A stretch of DNA of 8,697 nucleotides from an uncultured Bacteroidota bacterium (GTDB lineage: Bacteria > Bacteroidota > Ignavibacteria > UBA10030 > UBA8401), in assembly GCA_937920105.1 (NCBI GenBank), contig CALETH010000134.1:1-8697 (forward strand), in the 5' to 3' direction. Positions 1 through 6,442 of this stretch are shown one piece after another (the first letter of the stretch is position 1; every line of letters starts with the position of its first letter). Position numbers and translations under genes: made by a program. The notes under the pieces are model-generated. The model was not told the DNA's origin and did not search any database. It was given only the letters and a program-made list of their open reading frames with translations.

Positions 1-420
1 TATTCTGTTGACACATATTTGCAAAAAGTTATTCCTGATGATTTATTACAATTTGGATTAATTCCGGAATTTATTGGACGTTTGCCAATTATTACATCTT
101 TGCACGGACTTTCTGAAGAAATGCTCTATAATATTTTAGTAGAACCAAAAAATGCGTTAGTAAAACAATTTAAAAAGTTATTTTACTATGAAGGTGTTGA
201 GTTAGAATTTGAAGATGAAGCATTACGCGAAGTTGTTAAAAAAGCCATTGAACGCGGAACAGGAGCAAGAGCATTGCGTTCTATTGTAGAAGAAATAATG
301 GTAGACATAATGTATCACTTACCATTACAACCCACCATAAAAAAATGTATTATCACCAAAGAAACAATCATTGGAAAAAAAGAACCAATCTATAGTTATG
401 GAGAAAGAAAAACAGCGTAA
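1..420 (+). CDS. clpX: ATP-dependent Clp protease ATP-binding subunit ClpX, C-terminal fragment
   Basis: ClpX is the AAA+ unfoldase that recognises, unfolds and feeds substrates into the ClpP peptidase in the cytoplasm. Only the last 139 residues are present; the frame is open from base 1, so the gene starts before the window. The segment LIPEFIGRLP (the arginine-finger region after sensor 1) and GTGARALRSIVEEIM (the sensor-2 helix with its GAR motif) are highly characteristic of ClpX. The Walker A and B boxes and the zinc-binding domain would be upstream, off the window. The fragment could in principle come from HslU, but the order and wording of these motifs fit ClpX. The gene ends at TAA, just before a repeat-rich spacer, and is convergent with the minus-strand ettA. 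Confidence 0.93.
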   Translation, partial: YSVDTYLQKVIPDDLLQFGLIPEFIGRLPIITSLHGLSEEMLYNILVEPKNALVKQFKKLFYYEGVELEFEDEALREVVKKAIERGTGARALRSIVEEIMVDIMYHLPLQPTIKKCIITKETIIGKKEPIYSYGERKTA

Positions 421-425
421 AACGG

Positions 426-460
426 AACCATGATTTCTATGATTAAATGATTATCATGAT
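426..460 (+). repeat. 35-base imperfect repeat, left copy of an inverted pair
   Basis: This begins six bases after the clpX stop and starts with AACCATGATTT. Its reverse complement recurs at 751-785: the first 11 bases are identical and about 29 of 35 positions match overall. Internally it has a loose 7-9 base periodicity of xTGATT/ATGAT units. Similar AACCATGATT-type intergenic sequences are, from memory, common in Bacteroidota and Ignavibacteria genomes. No function is visible. Confidence 0.55.
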
Positions 461-463
461 GAT

Positions 464-500
464 TGTCATTGCGATTCCGCTTTAGCGGAAGAAGCAATCT
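464..500 (-). repeat. Dispersed hairpin repeat, copy 1 (GATTGC...GCAATGACA type)
   Basis: On the minus strand this element starts AGATTGCTTC and ends CGCAATGACA. The outer stem pairs ATTGC with GCAAT, and the inner stem is TTCCGCT/AGCGGAA (475-481 with 484-490). It shares both ends with the copy at 2491-2527 but has a different, still self-complementary, core. It lies 44 bases after the clpX stop and may help stop transcription, although no T-run follows it. Confidence 0.65.
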
Positions 501-508
501 AAAATAAT

Positions 509-541
509 AAGACCTCACAAATTTTAAACTTGTGAGGTCTT
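509..541. terminator. Strong 12-bp hairpin between convergent clpX and ettA, likely bidirectional terminator
   Basis: There is a perfect 12-bp stem: AAGACCTCACAA (509-520) pairs with TTGTGAGGTCTT (530-541) around the 9-base loop ATTTTAAAC. The downstream side is T-rich on both strands but has no long T-run, so a Rho-independent terminator is plausible rather than certain. From memory, GACCTCRCA...TGYGAGGTC palindromes are a widespread intergenic repeat in Bacteroidota and related genomes, so it may be both a dispersed repeat and a terminator. Confidence 0.55.
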
Positions 542-670
542 TGCTATTTATAGGATTATTGAGATTTTTATTGATAATTTATTTGTTTTATTTAAAAATT
601 TTGTAATAATATTTTAAATTTTCTTTGTTATATATGAGAGATTACCGAAAAATCTAATTACACTTCAAAG
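542..670. other. AT-rich spacer with no recognised gene
   Basis: This is the remaining unique part of the 369-base gap between clpX and ettA. It is very AT-rich. It contains only weak inverted A/T tracts and a small AGATT...AATCT hairpin near 645-660. I see no ORF with coding character, no RNA gene and no convincing promoter in it. Confidence 0.5.
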
Positions 671-740
671 AGAGATTCCTCGCTACGCTCCCGATAAATC
701 TCGCTTTGGCGAGATAAATACGGGACAGGTCGGAATGACA
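671..740 (+). repeat. Dispersed hairpin repeat, copy 3, with a second hairpin nested inside
   Basis: The outer ends read GATTCC (674-679) and GGAATGACA (732-740), with ATTCC/GGAAT pairing. Inside is the core CGCTACGCTCCC, also found inverted in the copy at 2491-2527. It is followed by a nested hairpin in which CCCG (690-693) pairs with CGGG (721-724) and ATCTCGC (698-704) pairs with GCGAGAT (709-715) around TTTG. The nested part looks like a different repeat unit inserted in the loop. It lies 50 bases beyond the ettA stop and could act as its transcript end. Confidence 0.65.
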
Positions 741-750
741 ATAAATAAAA

Positions 751-785
751 ATCATAGTCATCATTCAATCCTAAAAATCATGGTT
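751..785 (-). repeat. 35-base imperfect repeat, right copy of an inverted pair
   Basis: Read on the minus strand this begins AACCATGATTT and matches the element at 426-460 at about 29 of 35 positions. It ends five bases from the ettA stop codon. The two copies face each other and enclose all the hairpin elements of the clpX/ettA spacer. Confidence 0.55.
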
Positions 786-789
786 AAGA

Positions 790-2463
790 CTACTTCCTCA
801 TCAATTTCTTATACTTAATTCTGTGAGGCTGGTCTGCATCAATCCCAAGACGTTTTTTTCTGTTTTCTTCATACTCAGAATAATTTCCATCAAACCATAC
901 AACATTACTTTCACCTTCAAAGGCGAGAATGTGTGTCGCAACTCTATCAAGAAACCAACGGTCGTGAGAAATTACTACAACACAACCAACAAAATTTGAA
1001 ATTGCTTCTTCCAAAGCACGTAACGTGTTCACATCCAAATCATTTGTTGGCTCATCCAACAATAATACATTCGCCCCTTCTTTTAACATCTTTGCAAGAT
1101 GAACTCTATTTCGCTCTCCACCGGAAAGTTGGCTTACCAATTTTTGCTGGTCGCTTCCACTAAAATTAAAACGAGCCACATACGCACGAGAATTAATTTC
1201 TCTTGTTCCAACTTTCAACAATTCTTCTCCGCCGGAAATTTCTTGCCAAATAGTATTATTAGGGTTGAGTGGACGATTTTGGTCAATGTAACCAAGTTTT
1301 ACCGTTTCACCAATTTTAATATTTCCGCTATTAGGTTTTTCTTGTTCTGTGATGAGTTTAAAGAGTGTGGTTTTTCCTGCTCCGTTCGGACCAATGATTC
1401 CAATAATTCCGCCGGGTGGGAGAGAGAAACTTAAATTTTCATACAATAAAGTTTCGTTGTATCCTTTAGAAATATTTTGTGCTTCTATCACAACATCACC
1501 CAGTCGTGGTCCCGCAGGAATAAAAATTTCAATTTCTTCATCACGTTTTTCGTTTTGTTCAGCAACCATTTTTTCGTACGCAGAAATACGTGCTTTGCTT
1601 TTTGCATGCCTTCCTTTGGGATTCATTCTTACCCATTCCAATTCGCGTTGTAAAGTTTTTTGTTTTTTGGATTCTTGTTTTTCTTCCAACTCAAGTCGTT
1701 TTTGTTTTTGCTCTAACCAAGAAGTATAATTTCCTTCAAACGGAATTCCTTCACCTCTATCTAATTCCAAAATCCAACCGGCAACATTATCTAAAAAATA
1801 ACGGTCGTGAGTAACAGCAAGAACTGTTCCTTTATATTGAGCAAGATGCTGTTCTAACCATCCAACAGATTCTGCATCAAGATGATTGGTTGGTTCATCG
1901 AGAAGTAAAACATCTGGTTCTTGTAAAAGCAAACGGCAAAGTGCAACACGTCTTTTTTCACCGCCGGAAAGTACGGAAATTTTTGCATCACTAGGTGGAC
2001 AACGAAGTGCATTCATGGCTTGTTCTAATTTACTATCAATATCCCAAGCGTTGAGTTGTTCAATTTTTTCTTGCAACTTTCCTTGTTTTTCGAGAAGGGA
2101 ATCAAAGTCCGCATCTGGTTCAGCAAATTTTGCAGTGATGGCTTCGTATTCTTTTATAAGATTGACTGTTTCTTGAACACCTTCTTCAACAATTTCTTTT
2201 ACTGTTTTATTTTGGTCTAATTCCGGTTCTTGAGAGAGGTAACCAAAAGAAATATTTTTTTGTGATGTGATTTCACCGCTGTAATCTTTATCAATTCCAG
2301 CAATAATTTTGAGAAGCGTACTTTTTCCGGCTCCATTGAGACCGAGTATTCCGATTTTTGCTCCGTAAAAAAATGAAAGATAAATATTTTTGAGTACTTG
2401 TTTATTGGGTTTGTGTGTTTTTCCCACACCAACCATTGAAAAAATAATTTTATTATCACTCAT
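790..2463 (-). CDS. ettA: Energy-dependent translational throttle protein EttA (ABC-F ATPase)
   Basis: EttA is a soluble ABC-F protein that binds the ribosomal E site and gates entry into elongation according to the ATP/ADP ratio. The 557-residue product is the normal family length (about 555). Domain 1 has Walker A GLNGAGKST (41-49), signature LSGGEKRR (165-172) and Walker B LLLDEPTN with catalytic Glu190. The charged interdomain linker (about 240-320) includes ELEWVRMNPKGRHAKSKAR, typical of EttA. Domain 2 has Walker A GPNGAGKTT (358-366), signature LSGGERNR (446-453) and Walker B with Glu471. There are no membrane segments, which separates it from ABC transporters. The start fits the EttA N-terminus, where a short leader precedes LSFFYGAKIGILGLNG; no clear ribosome-binding sequence precedes it. 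It is separated from the upstream methyltransferase by 163 bases containing a repeat, so it probably has its own promoter. Confidence 0.95.
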   Translation of the reverse strand: MSDNKIIFSMVGVGKTHKPNKQVLKNIYLSFFYGAKIGILGLNGAGKSTLLKIIAGIDKDYSGEITSQKNISFGYLSQEPELDQNKTVKEIVEEGVQETVNLIKEYEAITAKFAEPDADFDSLLEKQGKLQEKIEQLNAWDIDSKLEQAMNALRCPPSDAKISVLSGGEKRRVALCRLLLQEPDVLLLDEPTNHLDAESVGWLEQHLAQYKGTVLAVTHDRYFLDNVAGWILELDRGEGIPFEGNYTSWLEQKQKRLELEEKQESKKQKTLQRELEWVRMNPKGRHAKSKARISAYEKMVAEQNEKRDEEIEIFIPAGPRLGDVVIEAQNISKGYNETLLYENLSFSLPPGGIIGIIGPNGAGKTTLFKLITEQEKPNSGNIKIGETVKLGYIDQNRPLNPNNTIWQEISGGEELLKVGTREINSRAYVARFNFSGSDQQKLVSQLSGGERNRVHLAKMLKEGANVLLLDEPTNDLDVNTLRALEEAISNFVGCVVVISHDRWFLDRVATHILAFEGESNVVWFDGNYSEYEENRKKRLGIDADQPHRIKYKKLMRK

Positions 2464-2490
2464 AATAGTTTTTTGAAGATAAGTTATTTA

Positions 2491-2527
2491 TGTCATTGCG
2501 AGGGAGCGTAGCGACCGAAGCAATCTT
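2491..2527 (-). repeat. Dispersed hairpin repeat, copy 2 (GATTGC...GCAATGACA type)
   Basis: On the minus strand this element starts AAGATTGCTTC and ends TCGCAATGACA, the same ends as the copy at 464-500. Its core CGCTACGCTCCC is the one seen in the copy at 671-740. Pairing includes ATTGC/GCAAT at the ends and GGTCGCTACG-region bases in the middle. It sits in the ettA upstream region, 27 bases before the ettA start codon, so it would be in the 5' part of any transcript reading through from the methyltransferase. Confidence 0.7.
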
Positions 2528-2626
2528 ATTTTATTATGTAAATTTTATTGGTAAAGATAGTACGAAAAATATTGAGAAAAAGATAGTAGAGAATTAAAAA
2601 GTCATTCGCAGTAAGGACAGGGTATT

Positions 2627-3853
2627 TTATCTTTTATAGAACAACACAATTCTATTAGAATTTGTTCCTTTAGTATTATTTTTTACTCCCCAAATATTTG
2701 CAGTTTTAGTGAATGTTTGTTGATTTATCATAATACATTCGCAAAAAAATCCGGCGTTTATTCCTAATGCAACAACATGTTCTTCAAGATGAATTTTTCC
2801 ATGTTTTATTTCACCAACTTCAAAAGCAACCCAACCATTGCGTTTGGTAATTCTATATAATTCTTTAAAAACATCACCCATCACATTGCACCAATCATCA
2901 ATAGTTTTTGACATGGTAATTTTTTTTTCAATAGTTTTTGCATCGAAAGAATTAAACCAACATCGCAACCAATTATCATCAGCATATTGAACAACATCTA
3001 AAAACGGTGGAGAAGTTATAGTGAGTTGTACGGAATTATTTTTAATTTCAGGAATAGAACGTGCATCATTCTGCAAAAATTTTGCTTGTGAACTCATTTT
3101 TTGTAATGAGTGAATTTGTTCTTGCGTGATATTTCGTAAAAGCGATTTTGTTTTTTTAAGAATAAGTTCTTTAGTGTTTCGATATTCCGGTTTTTGTTTT
3201 CGTTGTGTATTAATTTTTTTTTGTCGTTCTGGAGAAATTGCTTGGTTGGGTGGAAGTGTATATACAGAAAAAAATCCTTTAGAATGTCCCGTTAATCTAT
3301 TCGTTGCAACCATTCGTATCCAACTATCAATATAATCTTCTGTACCATTGTTATTTTTTTTGTAAAGATAATTTTTGAGTGAAAGAATTTCCTCTAATGT
3401 TTTTGGGTGATAAAACATTGTGAGATTTATATCAAATTTTTTTTTGCTGTTCGGAATTTCAGAAAGCCGCTGCTCAATTTCACTTATTGTGGGAATATGA
3501 AGCCGTGAAGAGCAAAGAATTTTGTTGAGTGGATTTATATCGTTAGAAATAATGTTGCGTTGAAGTAATGCGGATTCTATGATTGTTGTTCCGCGTCCGG
3601 AAAAGGGGTCGTACACAACATCATTTTTTTTTGTAAAAAGTTCGATAAAAAATTTGGGGAGTTGTGGTTTAAAACATGCTCGGTACGCAATTTCGTGAAG
3701 GGAGTGTGCTTGCCTTTGCTTTGAAGTCCAAAATTCATTAATGAAAATTGGTATGCGAAGATTGTTAAAAGAAAAATATTGAATGTATGTTTTCTTTTTT
3801 CCGGAAAGCGAAAATTTTTTAAGATAAGTTTGAATATTAGTTTTTTTCTTCAT
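2627..3853 (-). CDS. Site-specific DNA methyltransferase (N4-cytosine/N6-adenine type)
   Basis: This is a 408-residue S-adenosylmethionine-dependent amino-methyltransferase of the N4-cytosine/N6-adenine class acting on DNA. The AdoMet-binding motif I is DPFSGRGTT (82-90), followed by the motif II-like SNDINP (103-108). The catalytic motif IV is TSPPF (280-284). An SPPF/SPPY tetrad is usual for N4-cytosine enzymes and some N6-adenine enzymes, so the base modified cannot be fixed. The roughly 170 residues between motifs I and IV are Lys/Arg-rich and probably hold the target-recognition domain. That order (I, then recognition region, then IV) resembles the alpha class. The C-terminus GWVAFEVGE...NRIVLFYK completes the fold. 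Its ATG overlaps the stop of the upstream gene (ATGA), indicating translational coupling. No restriction endonuclease gene is adjacent, so it may be an orphan methyltransferase, or its partner may lie elsewhere. An RNA methyltransferase is less likely given SPPF rather than DPPY. Confidence 0.82.
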   Translation of the reverse strand: MKKKTNIQTYLKKFSLSGKKKTYIQYFSFNNLRIPIFINEFWTSKQRQAHSLHEIAYRACFKPQLPKFFIELFTKKNDVVYDPFSGRGTTIIESALLQRNIISNDINPLNKILCSSRLHIPTISEIEQRLSEIPNSKKKFDINLTMFYHPKTLEEILSLKNYLYKKNNNGTEDYIDSWIRMVATNRLTGHSKGFFSVYTLPPNQAISPERQKKINTQRKQKPEYRNTKELILKKTKSLLRNITQEQIHSLQKMSSQAKFLQNDARSIPEIKNNSVQLTITSPPFLDVVQYADDNWLRCWFNSFDAKTIEKKITMSKTIDDWCNVMGDVFKELYRITKRNGWVAFEVGEIKHGKIHLEEHVVALGINAGFFCECIMINQQTFTKTANIWGVKNNTKGTNSNRIVLFYKR

Positions 3854-4230
3854 TGAGATGATTCTGATATTTTATCTTTAAAAATTTTTATTAACTCTGC
3901 TTTTAAAACATCATATTCAATTATATCTCCTTCCAAATCAAAATCAATGATTATTTCTGAATAATGTATATGATTTTTACCATTTTCATTAAGCTGAAAT
4001 CGAATTTGTTTTTGCCCTAAAATAATTTTTTCTATTCCTTCCTTACAACCGTAAGATTGGTCATTTAATTCTATATAAACAGGACTAGATTGAGAATAAA
4101 GAATTGAAAAACAATATTCTTCATTTTCTTTACCACAACCAATAAAAAAAATCTGTAAAATTTCAAATTCAGAAGAATAAGAAATATCTGGCATTCCATA
4201 AAAATGGAAATTTTCTTGATAATTTTTCAT
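3850..4230 (-). CDS. Small hypothetical protein, Imm10-family-like (possible immunity protein)
   Basis: This is a 126-residue soluble, acidic protein with no signal peptide or membrane segment. The stretch VYIELNDQSYGCKEGIEKI (51-69), then an amphipathic strand ending in IRFQLNENG (76-84), then IIIDFDLEGD (93-102) and a C-terminal helix ending ELIKIF, resembles what I remember of the Imm10 family. That family shares a YIExNDQS...GGIxxI pattern followed by xIxxDFD; its members protect cells from polymorphic toxins or occur as orphans. The match is by eye only. Three cysteines (32, 40, 62) are present but form no metal-site motif. The gene starts 14 bases after the pirin gene and its stop overlaps the methyltransferase start by four bases. 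No toxin gene is visible nearby, so if it is an immunity protein it is an orphan here. It could also be an unrelated hypothetical protein. Confidence 0.6.
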   Translation of the reverse strand: MKNYQENFHFYGMPDISYSSEFEILQIFFIGCGKENEEYCFSILYSQSSPVYIELNDQSYGCKEGIEKIILGQKQIRFQLNENGKNHIHYSEIIIDFDLEGDIIEYDVLKAELIKIFKDKISESSQ

Positions 4231-4244
4231 TTGGATATTAATTT

Positions 4245-4955
4245 TTATTGCATTGGCACTTCTATCAATAAAAATTCAGATGGAGTTGCTGCTTGAATCG
4301 TAATGTGTGTTGTATTCCACACACCAATAGCATCGCGTTTTTTTAAGGTTTGTTTTTCTACAAGAATATTTCCCTCAAGAACAAAAATATAAACACCATG
4401 TTCTTTTTTATGCAATTGATATTCTATAGTACTATTCTTTTCTAAAGAACTTAAATATAAATAAGCATCTTGATTTATCCATAATGTGGAATCAGATTTT
4501 TCCGGTGAAACAATATTCTGTAAAATATTTTTTCGTTTTTCAGGATTAAAGATAAGTTGTTGATAATGTGGTGCAATATTTTTTTGTTGTGGTAAAATCC
4601 ATAACTGAAGAAAATTTACAGTTTCAGTTTTTGAGTGATTAAACTCTGAATGAATGACTCCTGTTCCAGCGGACATAATTTGCACATCATGAGTTTTGAT
4701 AACGGAAGTATTTCCAATGCTATCTTTGTGTTCCAATGCTCCGGAAAGTGGAATAGAAATTATTTCCATATTTTTGTGTGGATGAGATTCAAATCCATAT
4801 CCACCAAGCACCACATCATCATTCAATACACGAAGTAATCCAAATCCCATTTTTTCCGGATTGTAATATTCAGCAAAACTGAATGAGTGTTTGCTGATGA
4901 GCCAATCATAGTGAGAGTTTCCTCGTTCGTCTGCTTTATGAATTGTATAGTTCAT
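4245..4955 (-). CDS. Pirin family protein (YhaK-like bicupin)
   Basis: This is a 236-residue bicupin close in length to E. coli YhaK (about 233). The N-terminal cupin carries the complete pirin metal site: His58 and His60 in SHPHKNMEI, then His102 and Glu104 in GTGVIHSEFNHS. This matches the known YhaK site almost residue for residue. The conserved pirin entry WLISKHSFSFAEYYNP (18-33) and GFGLLRVLNDD are also present. The C-terminal cupin (about 150-236) lacks a clear metal site, as is usual. Some pirins show quercetin 2,3-dioxygenase activity in vitro, and YhaK has been linked to redox sensing; the cellular role here is unknown. The ATG overlaps the stop of the antiporter gene (ATGA), so the two are probably translationally coupled. 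Confidence 0.92.
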   Translation of the reverse strand: MNYTIHKADERGNSHYDWLISKHSFSFAEYYNPEKMGFGLLRVLNDDVVLGGYGFESHPHKNMEIISIPLSGALEHKDSIGNTSVIKTHDVQIMSAGTGVIHSEFNHSKTETVNFLQLWILPQQKNIAPHYQQLIFNPEKRKNILQNIVSPEKSDSTLWINQDAYLYLSSLEKNSTIEYQLHKKEHGVYIFVLEGNILVEKQTLKKRDAIGVWNTTHITIQAATPSEFLLIEVPMQ

Positions 4956-6154
4956 TGTAAATATTCTCCAAAATCTTCTTTTTTAGTTTTTGTTACTAAT
5001 AATCCAATCATCAATAAAATACTTGTTACGGTAATTGTAAAAAATAAAATTCCTTCGCTGAATGTTTCAATAATAAGTGTTGGTGGAATACTATAAAATA
5101 AAAGAATAGTAATCAGTCCTCGGGGAGCAATAAAAAGTTCCGGTATGAGTGGAACTTTTGCTGCAAATTGAAGGTAAAGATAACGAACAAAATAGATAGC
5201 AATAATAATAATGCCGCCTAATATTAACACATTATTATCGAGAAGAATTTGTAAGTGAAATGAAAATCCGAAAAGAATAAAGAAAAATGTTCTGATGAGA
5301 AATGCTGATTCAGCAGTGATAAGTTTCAATTGTTTTAATTCTTCATAGAGTTTTTCAGTTTTAAAATATTTTCCAAAACCGTTTTGAAAAAGTAGATTGG
5401 AATTGTTTAATACCAATCCGAATATTAATACAAGAAGAAGAGAAGAAAGATGCAGCATTTTTCCTACAGAGTAGACAAGAACTAAAAAGGAAATAATGAG
5501 AATAAATTTTACATGAAATCGTGTTTTTTCTATAAAAAATAATAGGAGAAAACAGAATGCTATAGAAATTCCAATAATGATAATGAAATTCAGTATGAAG
5601 GACATAATAGAATTTATCCCGAAACCTCCATCTTGAATAACAAAATTAAAAAACATTATTCCGATAATATCAGAAAAGGTGGATTCGTATGTGAGAAATT
5701 CTTTTTTCTCATTGGTAAGATTTAATACGCTTGGAATTGTGATAGCACTGCTCACAACGGCAAGTGGAATTGCGTTGACTAAACATCGTTGAAATTCCAC
5801 CCCTAATAATTGATGTAAAAAAAATGCAATGAGCAGTGCTGTTGCTAGAAAAGTAAAAAATGCAGTGCTGAATGATTTTCTAATAAGTGGAAGTCGTTCT
5901 TTTGTTAACTTTAAATCTAACGCACCTTCCAAAACAATAAGTATGAGACCTATGATTCCAAAAATTTCTAAAATATTTTTAGTGTTTGGCGGAGTGAAAT
6001 CAAAAAAAGTAGAAATATATCGCAATAGCATTCCAACTCCCAACAACATTAACACAGAAGGGATTTTGATTTTTTTTGCAAAGAAATCAAAAAAGGAAGA
6101 AAGTATTACGATGATACTTAAGATGATAAGAATGGTGTAAGAATCGATTTTCAT
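4952..6154 (-). CDS. Cation:proton antiporter (monovalent cation:proton antiporter, CPA superfamily)
   Basis: This is a 400-residue integral membrane protein with roughly 11-13 hydrophobic segments and almost no soluble domain. It would exchange Na+ or K+ for H+ across the inner membrane. Features of the Na+/H+ exchanger fold are visible. VVSSAITIPSVLN (133-145) resembles the first unwound helix region. ESTFSDIIGI (157-166) corresponds to the ion-binding helix, with Asp162 as the likely transport carboxylate. APRGLITILLF (343-353) resembles the conserved PRG segment late in CPA1 proteins. The residue before Asp162 is Ser, whereas many CPA1 members have Asn (ND) and electrogenic CPA2 members have DD, so neither stoichiometry nor substrate can be assigned. 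There is no C-terminal TrkA domain. It is the first gene of the minus-strand run and is divergent from tRNA-Asp. The ATG at 6152-6154 has no obvious Shine-Dalgarno sequence. Confidence 0.87.
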   Translation of the reverse strand: MKIDSYTILIILSIIVILSSFFDFFAKKIKIPSVLMLLGVGMLLRYISTFFDFTPPNTKNILEIFGIIGLILIVLEGALDLKLTKERLPLIRKSFSTAFFTFLATALLIAFFLHQLLGVEFQRCLVNAIPLAVVSSAITIPSVLNLTNEKKEFLTYESTFSDIIGIMFFNFVIQDGGFGINSIMSFILNFIIIIGISIAFCFLLLFFIEKTRFHVKFILIISFLVLVYSVGKMLHLSSLLLVLIFGLVLNNSNLLFQNGFGKYFKTEKLYEELKQLKLITAESAFLIRTFFFILFGFSFHLQILLDNNVLILGGIIIIAIYFVRYLYLQFAAKVPLIPELFIAPRGLITILLFYSIPPTLIIETFSEGILFFTITVTSILLMIGLLVTKTKKEDFGEYLQ

Positions 6155-6212
6155 TTTTTGTAAATTATTTTTTTCAATATAACATTATAAGAATAAAATT
6201 CATGACAAAGTA

Positions 6213-6243
6213 TTGCAAAAAAAAAAATCATTATGTATATTTG
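6213..6243 (+). promoter_or_regulatory. Bacteroidota-style promoter upstream of tRNA-Asp
   Basis: TATATTTG at 6236-6243 is an exact match to the TAnnTTTG -7 element described for Bacteroidota primary sigma factors. TTG at 6213-6215 lies 20 bases upstream, at the expected position for the -33 TTTG-type element. An 11-A tract (6217-6227) fills most of the spacer. The element ends 16 bases before the tRNA, so transcription would start just before or inside a very short leader. A TAnnTTTG match is short and could be coincidental in AT-rich DNA; the position relative to a tRNA is what supports it. Confidence 0.5.
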
Positions 6244-6259
6244 TAAGTCCTAATTGAAA

Positions 6260-6333
6260 GGGGTTGTAGCTCAGTTGGTTAGAGCGCCTGCCTGTCACGC
6301 AGGAGGTCGCGAGTTCGAGCCTCGTCAGCCCCG
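6260..6333 (+). tRNA. tRNA-Asp (anticodon GTC)
   Basis: A complete cloverleaf can be drawn. Acceptor stem GGGGTTG (6260-6266) pairs with CAGCCCC (6326-6332) with one G-U pair. The D-arm GCTC...GAGC contains AGTTGGTTA. The anticodon stem CCTGC/GCAGG encloses loop CTGTCAC, with anticodon GTC at 6294-6296. The T-arm GCGAG/CTCGT encloses TTCGAGC. The discriminator base is G, as expected for tRNA-Asp. The 3' CCA is not encoded; the genome reads GCA after the acceptor stem, so CCA must be added enzymatically. Confidence 0.97.
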
Positions 6334-6353
6334 CAATAATTCAAATATTATTG
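6334..6353 (+). terminator. Weak AT-rich hairpin directly after tRNA-Asp
   Basis: CAATAAT (6334-6340) and ATTATTG (6347-6353) form a 7-bp stem with a 6-base loop, followed by TTTA. The stem is AT-rich and therefore weak, so it may be a 3' processing or termination signal for the tRNA or simply chance. I see no separate promoter between it and the cytochrome gene at 6443. Confidence 0.25.
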
Positions 6354-6442
6354 TTTATAGTATCGATGAAACTTGTTACTTCCTCACAAATTCCCACATC
6401 GCAAAAAATTTCATTTCTCAATTCCGATAAATAAGGTACTCA

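Noticed and set aside
421..789. CRISPR array or small-RNA gene in the clpX/ettA spacer
   Set aside because: The repeats are few, inverted and unequal in length with no regular spacers; no promoter-terminator pair marks a small RNA.
933..2176. Several plus-strand ORFs of 70-126 codons across 933-2176
   Set aside because: They lie antisense to ettA, whose minus-strand frame has full ABC-F motifs; their products have no recognisable domain and are typical shadow frames.
2627..3853. Complete restriction-modification system
   Set aside because: No endonuclease or specificity gene is adjacent; the neighbours are an Imm10-like protein and EttA.
6155..6212. Sigma70-like TATAAT with TTGTCA upstream of the antiporter on the minus strand
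   Set aside because: The spacing is only 13 bases, and AT-rich DNA gives such matches by chance; no TAnnTTTG element with proper spacing was found there.
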